This document shows positions 1-13,300 of a stretch of 64,000 nt of DNA, piece after piece. The DNA is from Serinus canaria. Taxonomy: Eukaryota; Chordata; Aves; Passeriformes; Fringillidae. The notes under the pieces are model-generated. The model did no database searches. It worked only from the letters and a program-made list of their open reading frames with translations, and was not told where the DNA came from. How positions within the stretch are numbered: the first letter of the stretch is position 1; every line of letters starts with the position of its first letter. The stretch is taken from positions 48,964,205 to 49,028,204 of the forward strand of contig NC_066343.1 of the NCBI RefSeq assembly GCF_022539315.1, written 5' to 3'. Both the position numbers and the translations under genes were made by a program.

Positions 1-1106
1 GTTGTGGTTTTCAGTTACAAGCCATAAAAATTGATAATCCCTATGGATTACAAGAAATGTTACAGATTTTTATGCTTAAATAAGAAAATTTATGATTGGG
101 TAAGCTGACCTATCTTTACCTGTTATCATGCTTGTCAACATACAAAGATCTAGTCTTTGAAATAATTAATTATATTTACTTTATAATTTTGAAATATATA
201 GAGTTAAATATCAAATTTTGTTTGTGGGAACAAATACAAATTCAAAAATTATAAACAGATTACAACACATGAAAAATAATTATTCAAAATAAGTAAATAA
301 GAACATGAAAGACATGATAGAAGGTTTCAGTAGCTGAGTAGTTTATTAGGGTGAAATGTTAATGACATGTAAATGTTTCATACTTGATAATTATTTTAAA
401 ATGTTACTGTTGCATTCCTTTAACTTCTCTAATATTTGTGATGCTTTTTCAAGTTGTAGTTCTGTTTGGTTTTATTTCTTAAATGCTTTTTTTTGTTATT
501 ACATTAATTCATGTCTAATTTTGAATTTGCCCTGTAAAATAACTGCATTTCCAAAATACCAGCAGACTCAGATTTTCAAGCTTCAGTGAAGAGCTTCTGT
601 GAATTTAAAAACAATAGACAACAGAGGATTCTTGAACATTGGACCCTGCTAGCTGATATTTGTAGGAATTGTTTGTAACTTTGCAAACTACACATTATGC
701 AAAAAGTATGGCATCCAACTTGAAATTGAAATTCCATTGTCAAATTAAAAAAAAAATGTGATGCAGATGAAGCTTTGTAGATTTCTTTGCAATATATTAA
801 TAATTGGATTAGTTCTATGTGCCTGCCTTCAATTTTTGTTGTTTCCTTCTCTCTTCTTCTTTGTGTAAGACTGACAGTTTTTCTATAAAGTTCAGTGGAT
901 ACTTGGCTTACCATTGTCACTGAGTTAGTTATTTAAATATTTGACTTGATTAACTGTTATTCTCTGAGGAGACAGGAATTGTTTGCCAATCTTATTTTAT
1001 TTGATTTTAGTTTTTGTAAATCAATTTCTAGAGTTATAACATTACCCTCAGCTAAATGAAATACAAATAATGTATTTTCCTTTTCTTTTATTTTCTTTTC
1101 TTGAAG
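1..1106 (+). other. RFX3 intron (partial, upstream of the first exon seen)
   Basis: AT-rich intronic DNA ending in a long pyrimidine tract and TTGAAG acceptor at 1101-1106. The preceding coding exon, carrying the Gln/Val-rich N-terminus, is not in the window. I see no repeat or RNA gene here; the short ORFs at 356-589 and 576-920 (minus) look like chance. Confidence 0.8.
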
Positions 1107-1365
1107 CCGATCAACAACTTATCCTTACACAGAAACCCAGATGTACAGTCAAAACGCTGGGGGAAATTATTTTGATACTCAAGGAAGTTCTGCACAGGTG
1201 ACAACAGTGGTCTCGTCTCATAGCATGGTGGGCACTGGAGGGATTCAGATGGGCGTAACAGGAGGACAACTCATTAGCAGCTCAGGAGGGACCTATCTGA
1301 TTGGCAATTCAATGGAAAATTCTGGTCATTCAGTGACTCACACAACGCGGGCCTCCCCAGCGACA
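1107..1365 (+). CDS. RFX3: RFX3 coding exon, residues 73-158
   Basis: Encodes [16 protein letters not shown] and continues through a Gly/Ser/Thr-rich activation region to HTTRASPAT. The acceptor is TTGAAG and the donor GTAAGT. The exon starts with one base that completes a codon begun upstream. Residue numbers follow the mammalian 749-residue isoform. Confidence 0.95.
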
Positions 1366-4300
1366 GTAAGTATTTCAGACTGATGCAAAACCTTTGAGAC
1401 TAGTCTCTTAGTCACTCAGATGTTGTTGCAGACTGACACAGTTTTTGTGACAGAATACATTGCGGTATTATGTTGTCAGAATAAGGACTATATAGTGCTT
1501 TTTGTAAAAGAAGCACTATATATGTATGAGATACAGGAGTAAGAGTACTGTGAAAACTTAATCATGAAGGCATACCTTTCCCTTGACAGCTGGTGAATAA
1601 TTACATTTTGTACGTTAAATTTAAACATTTTGTAATTTTTCTGAAAACATGAGAAGAATACAGTGTTGTTGAGTGTAACTGTTAGATGGAAAAGTTAAAT
1701 AATGTAGAGTGTAACTGTTAGATGGAAAAGTTAAATAATGTAAGTTATAGATCAATATCTCTGACTTCTCTGAATTTGATCAGTTTGTTTGCCTGATATT
1801 AGTATAGTTTTGGTAGCTTATTTAAAAAAATTTCCAGTTGTTCAGAATACCAAGGTAATGTGTTTTAACACTTCATTCTTACTTAACTATGGTCAGTCTC
1901 TAAATTGTGTTCAGATTAAAAGCTCTTTTGAGAATGTCTGACAGTGCTGTGGGAAGATGCTACAACTATGGTATAGAATATTGTGGCTACATAAACATGA
2001 GCATGGAGAACTTAAACTAAGAACTTACTCAATCAGCCTATATTTCAGTTAGGAGAATGGGTTTATACTACTCTTACCTTTGCTGCCCTAAGGAGTACTT
2101 TTACCTCATGCTTCTGAGTATTCTGGTCTGCACACAGAGTTTTGGAAATAATGGGGAAGTGAATTGTGAAACATAGGGTAGCTGCAGTTTAAAAATATAG
2201 AAGGGAGATAAAGCATCAGTAATAATACAGATTCACCAGTATTCAAAAAGGCAATAAAGTTAGAGGATTTAATTTTTAGGAACTAATGTAAAAGCATTGG
2301 ATAATTTAGATGATCTGAAAATTCTCTCCAGTTTGAATCTTAAGGTGATTGGTATGAATAAATACAATTTTTGGTACCAAGCAGGAAATTATTACTTTAT
2401 CCAAAAAACCCATGCAGTATTATTTCCGGAAAACAAAAACTGTGAAGAGTCATAATTCATGAATAGTATAACTATCCCACCTGAACATAGGGGGATCTTT
2501 CATAGTAATGGAGAATCTTATACTTGAGTTATAAAAAAGAGTATATTTTAACATTTGCCTGTATTTGCATGACTTAATAGAAGAACAGTGTTTCTTACAA
2601 AAGTGTCATTCCTCTTTCAGATTTCAGATGCTTAACTGACTGTGAAAACAATTGAGGCTTAAATGTATCCAGTAAACACAAATGAAGAGTAGTAGAGTTA
2701 CTTTGAAGTTGAAAATCCTAGAATTATTTGAATGTCAGAACTCTGTACTATATTTTGCAAATTAAAAACTGGTTTCATTTTTTTTCAAAAATTAAAAGTA
2801 GAATTTGCCAACATTGAATGGAAACTAAAATTCATAGCTTCAGCAGCAACTTTCTCTTTCCCAATTTGTCAGTAAAATAGCCTGTTTTAATTGCTCAGAA
2901 TAAATTCTATACTGCTATATCAACTCACTGTTAAGAATAGGAAAAAATACTGCTAATTAAACAACAATTACTAAATTGCATTTTTGCACTTAAAATAATT
3001 TCCCCTATTTTTTAGTGTGTTATTTTTTCTTTATACTATAGTTCTTAAGAATGATACATTAGAGTACCTCAGAAGTACTGTTTTTGCTAAGGAAGGGGTG
3101 CATAACATGATTTTAGATAATAATTTTAGGCTTGGTGTGTTTCAGCTGAAACATAGAAGAATTAATTGAAACACTTAAGGTTCTGTTTAAGCTCAGTTTA
3201 AGCTCAGTTTAAGCTTGAAAGCACCAAATCTGTTTTAATTTTACTAGGTGGCATAACTAAACTGAGTTAAATAGAGCAATATAATACTTGATTTGGATTT
3301 CACCTTTAATAGGTAGAGTTTGTTTCAGTTGTGATCCTCATTTGATCTTTACCATCATAACTTATTTCATTTTTGTGCAGAGAATATATTGGAGTGATCT
3401 AAATAGCCTGTATCCAGACTGTTTTGCTAGAATAATATGCAGAAATTTTTTTCCAGTTTTGAATTAGTTTGGAGAATTTTCATATAGAGAAAAAAAGATA
3501 TCAAAGTTAGTAAAAATTTATTTATTAATATATGTGGTCATCTCAAGTTCTCTTTATTTTGCCATAGAGGTACTAGTTCTGTTTACTCTTTTCAGCTGAT
3601 AACTTCACATGTTTTTTCATTTATCACCCTCACTGATTAAATCATTACATTATGTAATAAGCAAATTATTGTATGAATGATGTTAACTCTTTCTGATACA
3701 TTTAGTTTAAATTAAAAGAAATAAAGAAACAAGAGTTTCTGGTTAAAAGTCAAATATATAAAATAGACAACTTTTATTAACTATCTTTTAGATAAATTAA
3801 ATTTTAAATTACTCTTCAGCAGGTAAGCAATTTTTTTATGCAGAATTCAATAAAAGATAGACTTTTAAACTTAATTTTATTTTCACTTTATTATTTATGG
3901 TTTAATTCTGAGTTCTGCTTCAGAATTTCAATAAAGAGCTAATATTTTGGTTGTAATATTTAATTTGTTTTAATTTTCTGTCAAATATTCATACAAGAAA
4001 GCAGTCCTTATTAAGCACCAGCATGCAGTAGCACTGCTTTTATAGCCAAAATATCAAAACTTATGCTCTCTCAAAACTATTCCAACATATATACAGTAAA
4101 GATTTATGTTGGTATGCATTAATTACTTTTATTAGCTTTTTCTTTACTTTTTTCTTTTCCATTGATTTCACTGCTTCTTTCCATTATATCCTTTGCTGGC
4201 CTATTAAACTACTATCTCTACATGCTGGAAAGGTTGGGTTTTTTTGACAAAACCAGAAAGGCATTCAGAATTTAAGAACTTCTATATAAGATGCTCAGTA

Positions 4301-7300
4301 GATAAGCAGATTTCCAAAATTACCATTTCCATGTGAGTATGTCTGTGGATTGGTCAAGAACATGTGTGATTGCATTGAAGAAGAACTGATTTAGCCTAGC
4401 TGGATGTCTCTTTGAAACGAATTTGCATGTTGAAACTTGTATGAAAGGGTCATGTGTTTGGTTTACTGACAGCTCTCATTAAATAAGGAACCACTACATT
4501 TAAGGGACTCTCCAAAAAATTGGATTGATTGCAATGTTAATGAAATATAAATCACCTTCCATTTTTTCCTGATATGTAAACACCTAAGGATTGTTCTTGT
4601 GATGAAAAAAGGTAATCTATTCACCATATTTCATAATATCATAAGGGTAAAAAAGTCATACAGTTTCTAGTAATAAATATGTTATTATGCTTGTCAGTCA
4701 GTGAGAGGTTCCCATCTATTAGTCTTGTTTTCTAACAAGTTTTATGACTGATCCTCAATTTACAGTTGTCATTCAACAGTCATCACCAACCATAGGAGGT
4801 CTCCACTCATGCTGTTATAGAAATTCATCCTATTTCAGTGCAAATCTAAATCTGCATGAAAATAAAATCAAAATGTATATGTATGTAATGTATCCCCACA
4901 GACTATTAGTTCTGCTAGTAAACACAGCATGCAAAGGAATAACTTTAAAGGAAGGATAATACCTGCTGAAAATATATTTTAGTTATTGGAGAGAAAACAA
5001 CAAGAAGTAAGAAGGACCCATAAAAATACCATATCCTGATAATACAGTTCTAGTGGATGTATTGTAACTATTTCAGAAAAACTAGCACCTCTTACATAAG
5101 GGCATAAAGTTTTATAATTTGGTTTTAAGTTTGAGTTGAGATTTTATGTATTACTTTCCTTCTTGGTACAGGAGCTTTTTCCTCCTCCATTTCTTAACTT
5201 TTCTGGTAATTTTGATGTAGCTAAATCCATTTTAGCATAAAATAAAACATTTCTGATCAAATCAAAGATCCACAGACTTTTATGCAAAAAGGATTATTAG
5301 ATCATTTTGACTGACATCATATACAGGCAAGATATTTACTTATCATTTCTGCAACAGAGTACAGTGGCTTCTTTTGTGAAAAAAAAAAAGGGTATCAAGT
5401 GGATCTTATGCCCTTAAATCTCTTGCTTTGGTTTCCGCTTCAGGCTATGGAGCATCATGGCTTCTCCCCCTCTCTTCCAGAGGTTTCAGCATAGCAATGT
5501 CACCAAAATAATTTATGTTTTTCTATATCCCTTTGAGGACCTTGCTGCTACACTGTAAAGTCTCTCATTGAGACTATGAGATCTTCACAAGATGAGGAAT
5601 GTGGGGGGAAAGGGAGAACGATTGCTACTAAGATCAGCCATCTACTCCAACTAGATGCTGGCTTCATCTGTCTATGCTCCTTGCTTCTCCTCTGATACAG
5701 GCTGGCCTCATTGGCTTTTAGTGTGTCTTCTCCATAAAAGCCCTGTAGCAATTATAGGGCTTCCAATTTTGGCAGTTTAATGTTTATTTCTGGTATTCAA
5801 GAAATTATCAAAAAACCGAGTTGTTGGGAACGTGGTTTATTCCAATACAGTATTCCAGTTTCTCATTTTAAAAGATTGTAATAAACACAATTTTTTTCAT
5901 CATAAGATATCAAAAATAGGTATCTTTCAATCCATAGGAAAAATTTGTGTTAATTCTTTTTGTTTTAAAATGCATGATAAACTAGATGCCAGGAGACTTG
6001 CCATGATGATGTTCTCAAAGCAGTCTGGTTATCAGTGGCATAGATGTATCACCTTTCTGAAGGACTACAGGTTTTCTGTGGTTTTGATTAAATAAACATT
6101 TGTCCTAGTATGGCCACCCTCTCTGTCTAAGGCCATCATGCCATAAATGTTTTCAGATTTGATTTTAATAGTAATCTGAGTTGAATTTTCTTTTTAGTTT
6201 CTCTGTTTTGGTTCTCTGATATGAATAACTCTGATGTATTTACATGTGTTTTTCAGTGTTAGGTAAAATGTGTATATTTTAAAAGTCTTTATGACAAGCT
6301 TCACAACAGATTTTTATATGAGATTTTTTGGTTTGTTTCCCAAATGTGGGGAAAATGACCACAGAGAAAAAGGTTTAGAATATGTTTAAAGATGTATGTA
6401 AGAGACATTAGGTATACAAATAACTGGATGATCTGGGGGAAAGATGGTATATTAGTCAGTTTGACCCTATATTGGAGAACTTCTTGTTAAGAAGATAAAC
6501 ATAGAATCATAGATTGTTAAGGGTTGGATATTAAAGATCATGTCTGATGTCCTCTGCTGTGGACAGAGACACCTCCCTCTAGACGAGGTTGCTCAAGACC
6601 TTATCCAACCTTGCCTTGAACAGCCCCAGGGATGGCAATTCCACAGCCTCTCTGAGCAGTCTGTTCCAGTGTCTCACCACCCTCACAGTAAAGAATTTCT
6701 TCCTAATATCCAACTTTTGTTTCTCCCCTTTTAGTTTGTACCCATTACTCCTTCTCCTATCCCTGCAGTTCCTGACTAAGAGTCCCTCTCCCCCTCTCCA
6801 CCTTCCCTGCAGGCCCTCTTCAGATCCTGGAAGTTGCTGTGAGGTCTCCACGCAGCTTTCTCTTCTCCAGGTGGAGCAGGCACAACTTCTCTCAGTCTGT
6901 CCTCATAAGGAAATGCTCCAGTCCTCTTATCAACCTCATGCCCTTCTCTGGACTTACTTCAACAGGTCCATGTTCCTCCTGTGCTGTGACCCCAGAGCTG
7001 ATGCAGCACTGCAGGTGAAGTCTCACCAGAGGAGATGGGCAAAATTCCCTCCCTGCCCCTGCTGGCAGTACTGCTTTGAATGCAGCCCAGGTCAAGTTTG
7101 GCCTTCTGGACTGTGAATGCACATTGCCAGCTGTTGTTGAGGTTTTCCTCAACCATGACCCCCAAATCTTTCTCTTCAGGGCTGCTCTCACACTTTTCCA
7201 CCCAGCCTGTAGCCTGAGATTGCCATGACCCAAGTGTAGGACCTTGCACTTCACATTTTTGAATTTCATGAGATTTGCATCAGCCCACTTGAATTGTGTC

Positions 7301-10300
7301 AAAGTCCCTTGGGACCTGGGCAGTAACATTACATTTGAAAATTTGTGAAGGAAAAGGTTATTGGATTTAACTCCAAGCATTTTTTTTTCCAGTCTGTGAC
7401 TGTGAAGTATGCTTTTTCTCCCAAATGACTCCATATGTTCTTTTATAGTCACTAGACAACATGCTGTATTCATTAGTCAGGATGCATGCCTTATGTACCT
7501 GTAGACTACGGTAGTGTGCATTTGCACCACGTGTTTTGGCCTGTATCTGTTGTGTATATTAAACTTTCATATTTACAATTTAATCTGGGGAGTTTTTAGG
7601 AATAAAAAAAGCCCTTCTAAGTTTTTATGGTTTATCAGCATTCTTTTAAGGTCAGCTTTATGTAAAATACTGTACTAATTTTACACCTTTTCTTTTTCTT
7701 CTTCTCTTTCTGCATATTTATATTACTTTCATTCCACACTCTTAAAGAAGTATCTTTCTGTCTGTTTTCATAGTACTGTTTCAATATTTTGAGCAAAATT
7801 TCACAGAATCTGTTTGCAGGTGTTGCTACAGCTTTTCCTATTGACAGGAGTGCAAATCTTTTAGATTTAAGTCTCCCAGCTGTACGGGCTAGATTGGGGA
7901 TCTTCTCACATGGTCAATATAATTTAATTTTTTGAGCTTGTTTCTTGTGAGCAAGCTTGTCTGCCTAACACAACCCTCTGGCACAGGTTTCAGAAAACAA
8001 TATGACATACATGAATACTCTGTCCTGAAATAGTAATGAAAGCCAACATGAACCATGCATGTTTGTGGCATCCTAAAAGGCTGAAATTGTCATATTTTGA
8101 AAAGGCCAGTGTCATTTATCCTGTATTTTCAAATTCCTTCTGCCTTATTTAAGTACGCACAATTGCCACAAGTACCCAGGACTTAGCTAACTGTACCACC
8201 ATATCAGTCTTTCTTGTACACGTATGATGAATTAGTAATTCCTTCATAATGGAGCATTGTGATGATAGCTGCTTTAGGATTTCACTTCCTTTAAAGCCTG
8301 AAAGGGTGAACCTTTGGAAGTGGATAAAAGGGCATTGTGAATGAGAGGTGCCTGTGGAAAAAGACACAGTAGCTATCTCTTTTCAATACGTTGCAACAAT
8401 ATATTGAATACTAAGATGCCACCTGCCCGCCCTGCTGCTGGTGGAGGGTAGTTTGCAAATGCAAACAGAAATGAAAAAAAAATTGTAGGCTGGCTAGATT
8501 ATTTACGAAACCACAGGAGTTCAGTTTCTGCACATTGTTGTTGTTTTTTTTTTTAAATTCCTCAGAGCAACTTACAATATCATTTTGTACTAATTGTTAA
8601 ATTGTTCGTTGATCATGGAAATTGTTAGTTGAGTCATATGGAAAAGCACTATTTCTTTCTTCTTCCTAAGAGGAAGGGAGTTTTTTGCTAAGTGGGTTTG
8701 GTATAGTTATTTGCTATGTCTGTGCTATATGCATCTTAGGCTATTAAGTGTCATTTGTTTATCTAGTAATGTGTTAATGAATACTGAGCCATAACCTAGC
8801 AAAAACAGTCAATAACTTCCAAATCAATAGATCATTTAAGGATTACATTGTACACGCACATACTGGGAGCAAGCTGCTGAGGTTTTTAACCCCAGGAGAA
8901 TAGCCTTATTCCTTAATGATGGTGTCTGAATATAAGGCAGTGTTTTAGCTCACTAACAAAGTAAATTGAAGAAATTCACAATCATAGTTTCCTCATCTGT
9001 AATGCTCTTAATTTAGTGACTGCCTATGTTTGTAGCTGTACAAACTGATTAGTGTTCCTACATGTAGTGTAACATTTAACATGGTTTAGTTGGAATTGCA
9101 GTGGGAGTGATAGTGTACATTTCAGGTATCAGAACTTTAAAATAAATGTTTTTAGTTTATTAAGACAAGGGTATATGACTGATCACATATTCAAATAAGT
9201 GAAATTCTTCTTATTTAAAATATCAGATAAATATCTAGGAAGCTGTGCCTGGAATCTCTCACAGCTTATTTAAAATGGAAGGGTATCAGTCTTCCTTTTG
9301 CATTTACACAGAATATAATTTTAAATGTTAAAATTACTTTCATCTGTACACAAAATATTATAATAATACACACTGTATTACCTCTGTGTTCTGTGTTAGT
9401 GCTTAAGTGCTATTTGAATAGAGACATAATGTTCAGTTTTTTACAGCCTAAATAAAAGTCCCTGGCCAGAACTTAGAACCTAAAAGCTTGAAGGAACAGC
9501 TCCTTCACTTAAGGAACATGCCCTTTGCTTAAGGAATTTTTTACTTGAGTAGCTTTTCTTTCCTGTACGTGGGTGTCACACGGAGCCTCCTGAAAACCCA
9601 AACCCTTGGAATAGCAGAGGAGAAGAAAATAAAGTATTTCAGCTGTGAGGGACCTATAAGAATAATTTAGCCCAACTGCTTCACTTCAGGGCTGACCCAA
9701 AGGTAAAGCAGGCTCTTAAGGGCTCTGTCCAAATGCCCCTTACACAGTGATAGGCTCAGGACATTGTCTCTATAAAAAAATGCTTCCTAACGGTGAGTCT
9801 GAACCTCTCCTGGTGCAGCTTTGAACCATTCCCACACATCCTGTCACTGGATCCCAGGGAGAAGAGATCAGCACCTCCCTCTCCACTTCCCCTCCTCAGG
9901 AAGCTGTAGACATCAAGGAGGTTGCCTCTCAGCCTGCTTTTCTCCAGACTAGACAAGCCCTACACCCTTAGGAGCTCCTCACAGGCCATGGTGTCCAGTC
10001 CTTTCACCAGACACCTTCTTGCCATTCTCCATACACCTTCAAGGACCTTCCCATGGTTCTGAAATGGTGGAGCCCAGAGCTGCACCCAGCACTCGAAGGG
10101 AGGCTCTGCCCTAACACTGGACACAGAGGGATGGTCACCTCTTTAGGTGCCAAGGTTGCTGCACCCAGGCTGGGGCATGCTGCACCCAGATGGGGTTTGC
10201 TGCCCTCCTGGCGTCCAGGGCACACTGCTGGCTGCCAAAGAGCCTGCTGCCAACCAGCTCCCCCAGAGGCCTCTCTGCAACCCCAGAGCTGCTCCTCTCC

Positions 10301-13300
10301 CAGTTTAGACTTGTGTCTGACATTTCTCTAGCCCAGGTGCAGAATCTGGCATTTTGACTTGTCATTTTCCTGTCACTGGTGATTGCCCAGTACTCCACTC
10401 TATCCAGATCTCTCCCGTCTCTCTGCAAGGGCTTTTGTCCCTCAGGAGAGTCAACAGCACCTCCCAGTTTGATAACATCAGCAAACTTACTAATGGCATT
10501 CAACTCCTTGTCCAGATCATTGTTAAAAATGAACAGAACTGGCCCTAGAAATGAGTCCTGTAGGGCACCAATAGAGTAAAACAAGAATCAGCCATAAGTT
10601 TTCAGAAAGGGCAAGTGAATCACTTGGTGTCTAAAAATCTGTCTTCAAATCAGTCATATTTTATGCTCAAAAATACTTAAAGAAATAATTTTGCAACCTA
10701 TATGCAAAGAGGGTTTCTGGGATTGTAGAGACATCGGTCAGATAAAGGTGAAAGTTCATTTTATCAAAATATCATCTAAAAATGGTGAACAAAATAGTAG
10801 TGAAAACAATTTCTCTTTAAGCTTGTCCTAGTAGAATATGTGGAGACTCAATTTAATATAGATCCCATTTCTGAGCTTGATAAAGTAATTAACATGTTTT
10901 AGTGGTAACCAGCGTTGCTTGGCTTATACGATGCACTAAAGGTGAGCACAAATTCTGTGCCTTCAGTAGCCATAATCATGAAATCTACTAAAAGAAACTC
11001 CAGCAACAAAATCTCCCAAATGATGAAAAGCCCAACAGTTACCCCCAAAAGCCATGGAATCAATATGGCAGTGAGGAGTCAGTGTCATCTGTAATGCCAC
11101 TTTTCAAGTAAAATTACTAGAGATGCTAATTTTTTTAGCAGATTGGTTCCTTGAACAAGGACCACAAGTTGCAGTAACAAAATGAGAGTAGGGCAGTTGT
11201 GGGAATGAGCAGCAGGAAGTGTAACCCTGGTGTTCAGTACTGCTGTGGATTAAACACTGTGTAACATGTGACCTAACATTCAAATTTAGGACTTAAATGT
11301 CTGTACACTCTCAATTGATTGTTGTATTTTTTTAGGAAGGGAAACTCTCTGGCTACAATATATAGTGAACTGACCTTATGATAATCTTTTGAGCTTGTAG
11401 TTTTCTTCTTGAAGCATGCTTTTAAAAGTTGATCTTTCCTGTGTGATTGAATACTTTGACCTCATGGTATTTTCCACTGAAGCAAGTCAGATTGTTAAAG
11501 AAGGAATATTATTGCCAAGAAAGAATGTTTTCTTACATAGTAATTTGTATATATTTAATAATGTACCTTTTTTAAAGACTTGCAAAGCTAGTATTACACG
11601 ATTAAAAGAAATTACTCCTCACAGCTAATATATTAAAATACTTGTCAATTGCCCTGGAAAAAAAGGAGAATCTAGTTTTACAGGTAAATTCAAATTTCAG
11701 CTATAGCAGTTTTCCATTTCTACAGAGAGTCAATTCAGCCCATATTGATAAATTACGTAATTACAATTATAATTAGTACTGTGGTATTTGAAGTATGATA
11801 GACAGGGCTCATTAAAAATGTTTACAGAGATAATTATAAGTATTTTTTAAAAAGTTTAAGTGGTGGTTCCATTGCTTTCATTTTGGCCATTTATTGTAGC
11901 TAATAATTGTGTGCCTTTTCTTACTGTGCATTCCATTGTCTCTGTCATTTTCATTGTTGGTTTTTGCTCTTCTGGCCCCCTAGATAAATTACACTTAGGT
12001 TTTTTTCTTTAATGTTGTTGCCAAACCAATCAAAATCAAAATATCCATTGTTATTTAAAAGGAAAAGAAAGAAAATGGATGTGAGAATAACCATACATTT
12101 GCATTTTAAAAAAAATCTACTTTGTATTTTAGTTATACTGTGTTTTCTTTTCCTTTTTAAAAGCAAAATTATTGTGAACAAATCTGCTTTTCCAAAGGCT
12201 GGATCCTGCAGTCTGTGTAACTCCTGACTTTCCATTTACTTTGGCAGCTGGGGATCTTCAAAGGGAGTAAGGGTTGATGTCCTGTCCCAGTGAAGCTAAT
12301 GGTGTAAAGCTTATTGAATTACTTTGGTTTGGGATTTGATTCTGTGATTTCAGATAGTTAAAGTTTTGTTTCTAATACAATTCTTATTGCAAGCTCTGCA
12401 TGTTTCTTCCTTGTATAGTTGAAGGGAAAACATATGGAGGCCTTCCAGAAAATCGTTTAGGAATTTTTATTTTTTTTCTTTAGTGATTATGTTTTTGTTC
12501 AGTCTGGGTTATTTTTATTTCAATGCAGCTCACCAGTATGAGCTCTTTGAGCTCATTCTGAGCAGCTTGGAAGGTAAAATGAACTTTGAGGCTGTGATCC
12601 TGCAGTATACATGCTAGCAAAATTGGATATGTTCAAGGACTTTCTGACCTCATTGAGGAGGCTTGTGTTCACTGGGACTCTAGAATGAGGCCTTTTAATA
12701 AAATATTTGCCCTAGCCAGGAATAAAGCAGGCATTTCTGTTGATCTGTAAGGAATCTGTCAAAACTTCTCTGATCAGGCTTTTTTACTATCCCATCTTGA
12801 GTCCTTTTTTTAATGACATCTATTATCAGATTGAAATGGCGATTGAGACACTGCAAAAGTCTGATGGTCTGTCCACTCACAGAAGCTCTCTTCTCAACAG
12901 CCATGTAAGTTGTCTCTTCTTCACATACACTCTCTCTTGCTTGTTCTGCATGCTTAGCCTGCCTCTAAATGTTTGTTTTATTTTATTATTACTTTTTGCT
13001 CTTAATCTTCCCATCTTAGTTGCTTGTAATCTTCTACTACACCTCCCATGGCTTTATTTTGTCAGATTAAATGTCTTTTTGGTATATTGCAGAGTGTTAC
13101 CTGTTTCCTATGCTGTACACATGTGTTAGGATGAGTAAACACATTTGACTGTTTTGCGGGTTACAGTGTAAATGTCACGCTAAGGTTCAATTAATTCTAA
13201 ATTAGCTGGCTTTTGGCATTTTAAATACAATTGTCTGCATCATAAGAACTGTGTACCATATACTAATTCTGTGGCATGTGAAGAGGAAGAGAAGAAACAA

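Larger units (their letters stand above)
1366..12829 (+). other. RFX3 intron, 11.5 kb, with two CR1 insertions
   Basis: The largest intron in the window. It holds a 36-bp tandem duplication (1671-1742), an 11-bp tandem repeat near 3186-3215 and two antisense CR1 fragments (6501-7322 and about 9645-10578). The rest is AT-rich with no recognised gene; the ORFs near 6.6-7.5 kb and 10.0-10.6 kb belong to the CR1 copies. Confidence 0.8.

Noticed and set aside
6892..7473. 193-codon minus-strand ORF
   Set aside because: Most of it is CR1 ORF2 in a partly shifted frame; not a host gene.
10135..10584. 149-codon minus-strand ORF with RT-like text
   Set aside because: A decayed CR1 reverse transcriptase (FADV instead of FADD), already described as a mobile element.
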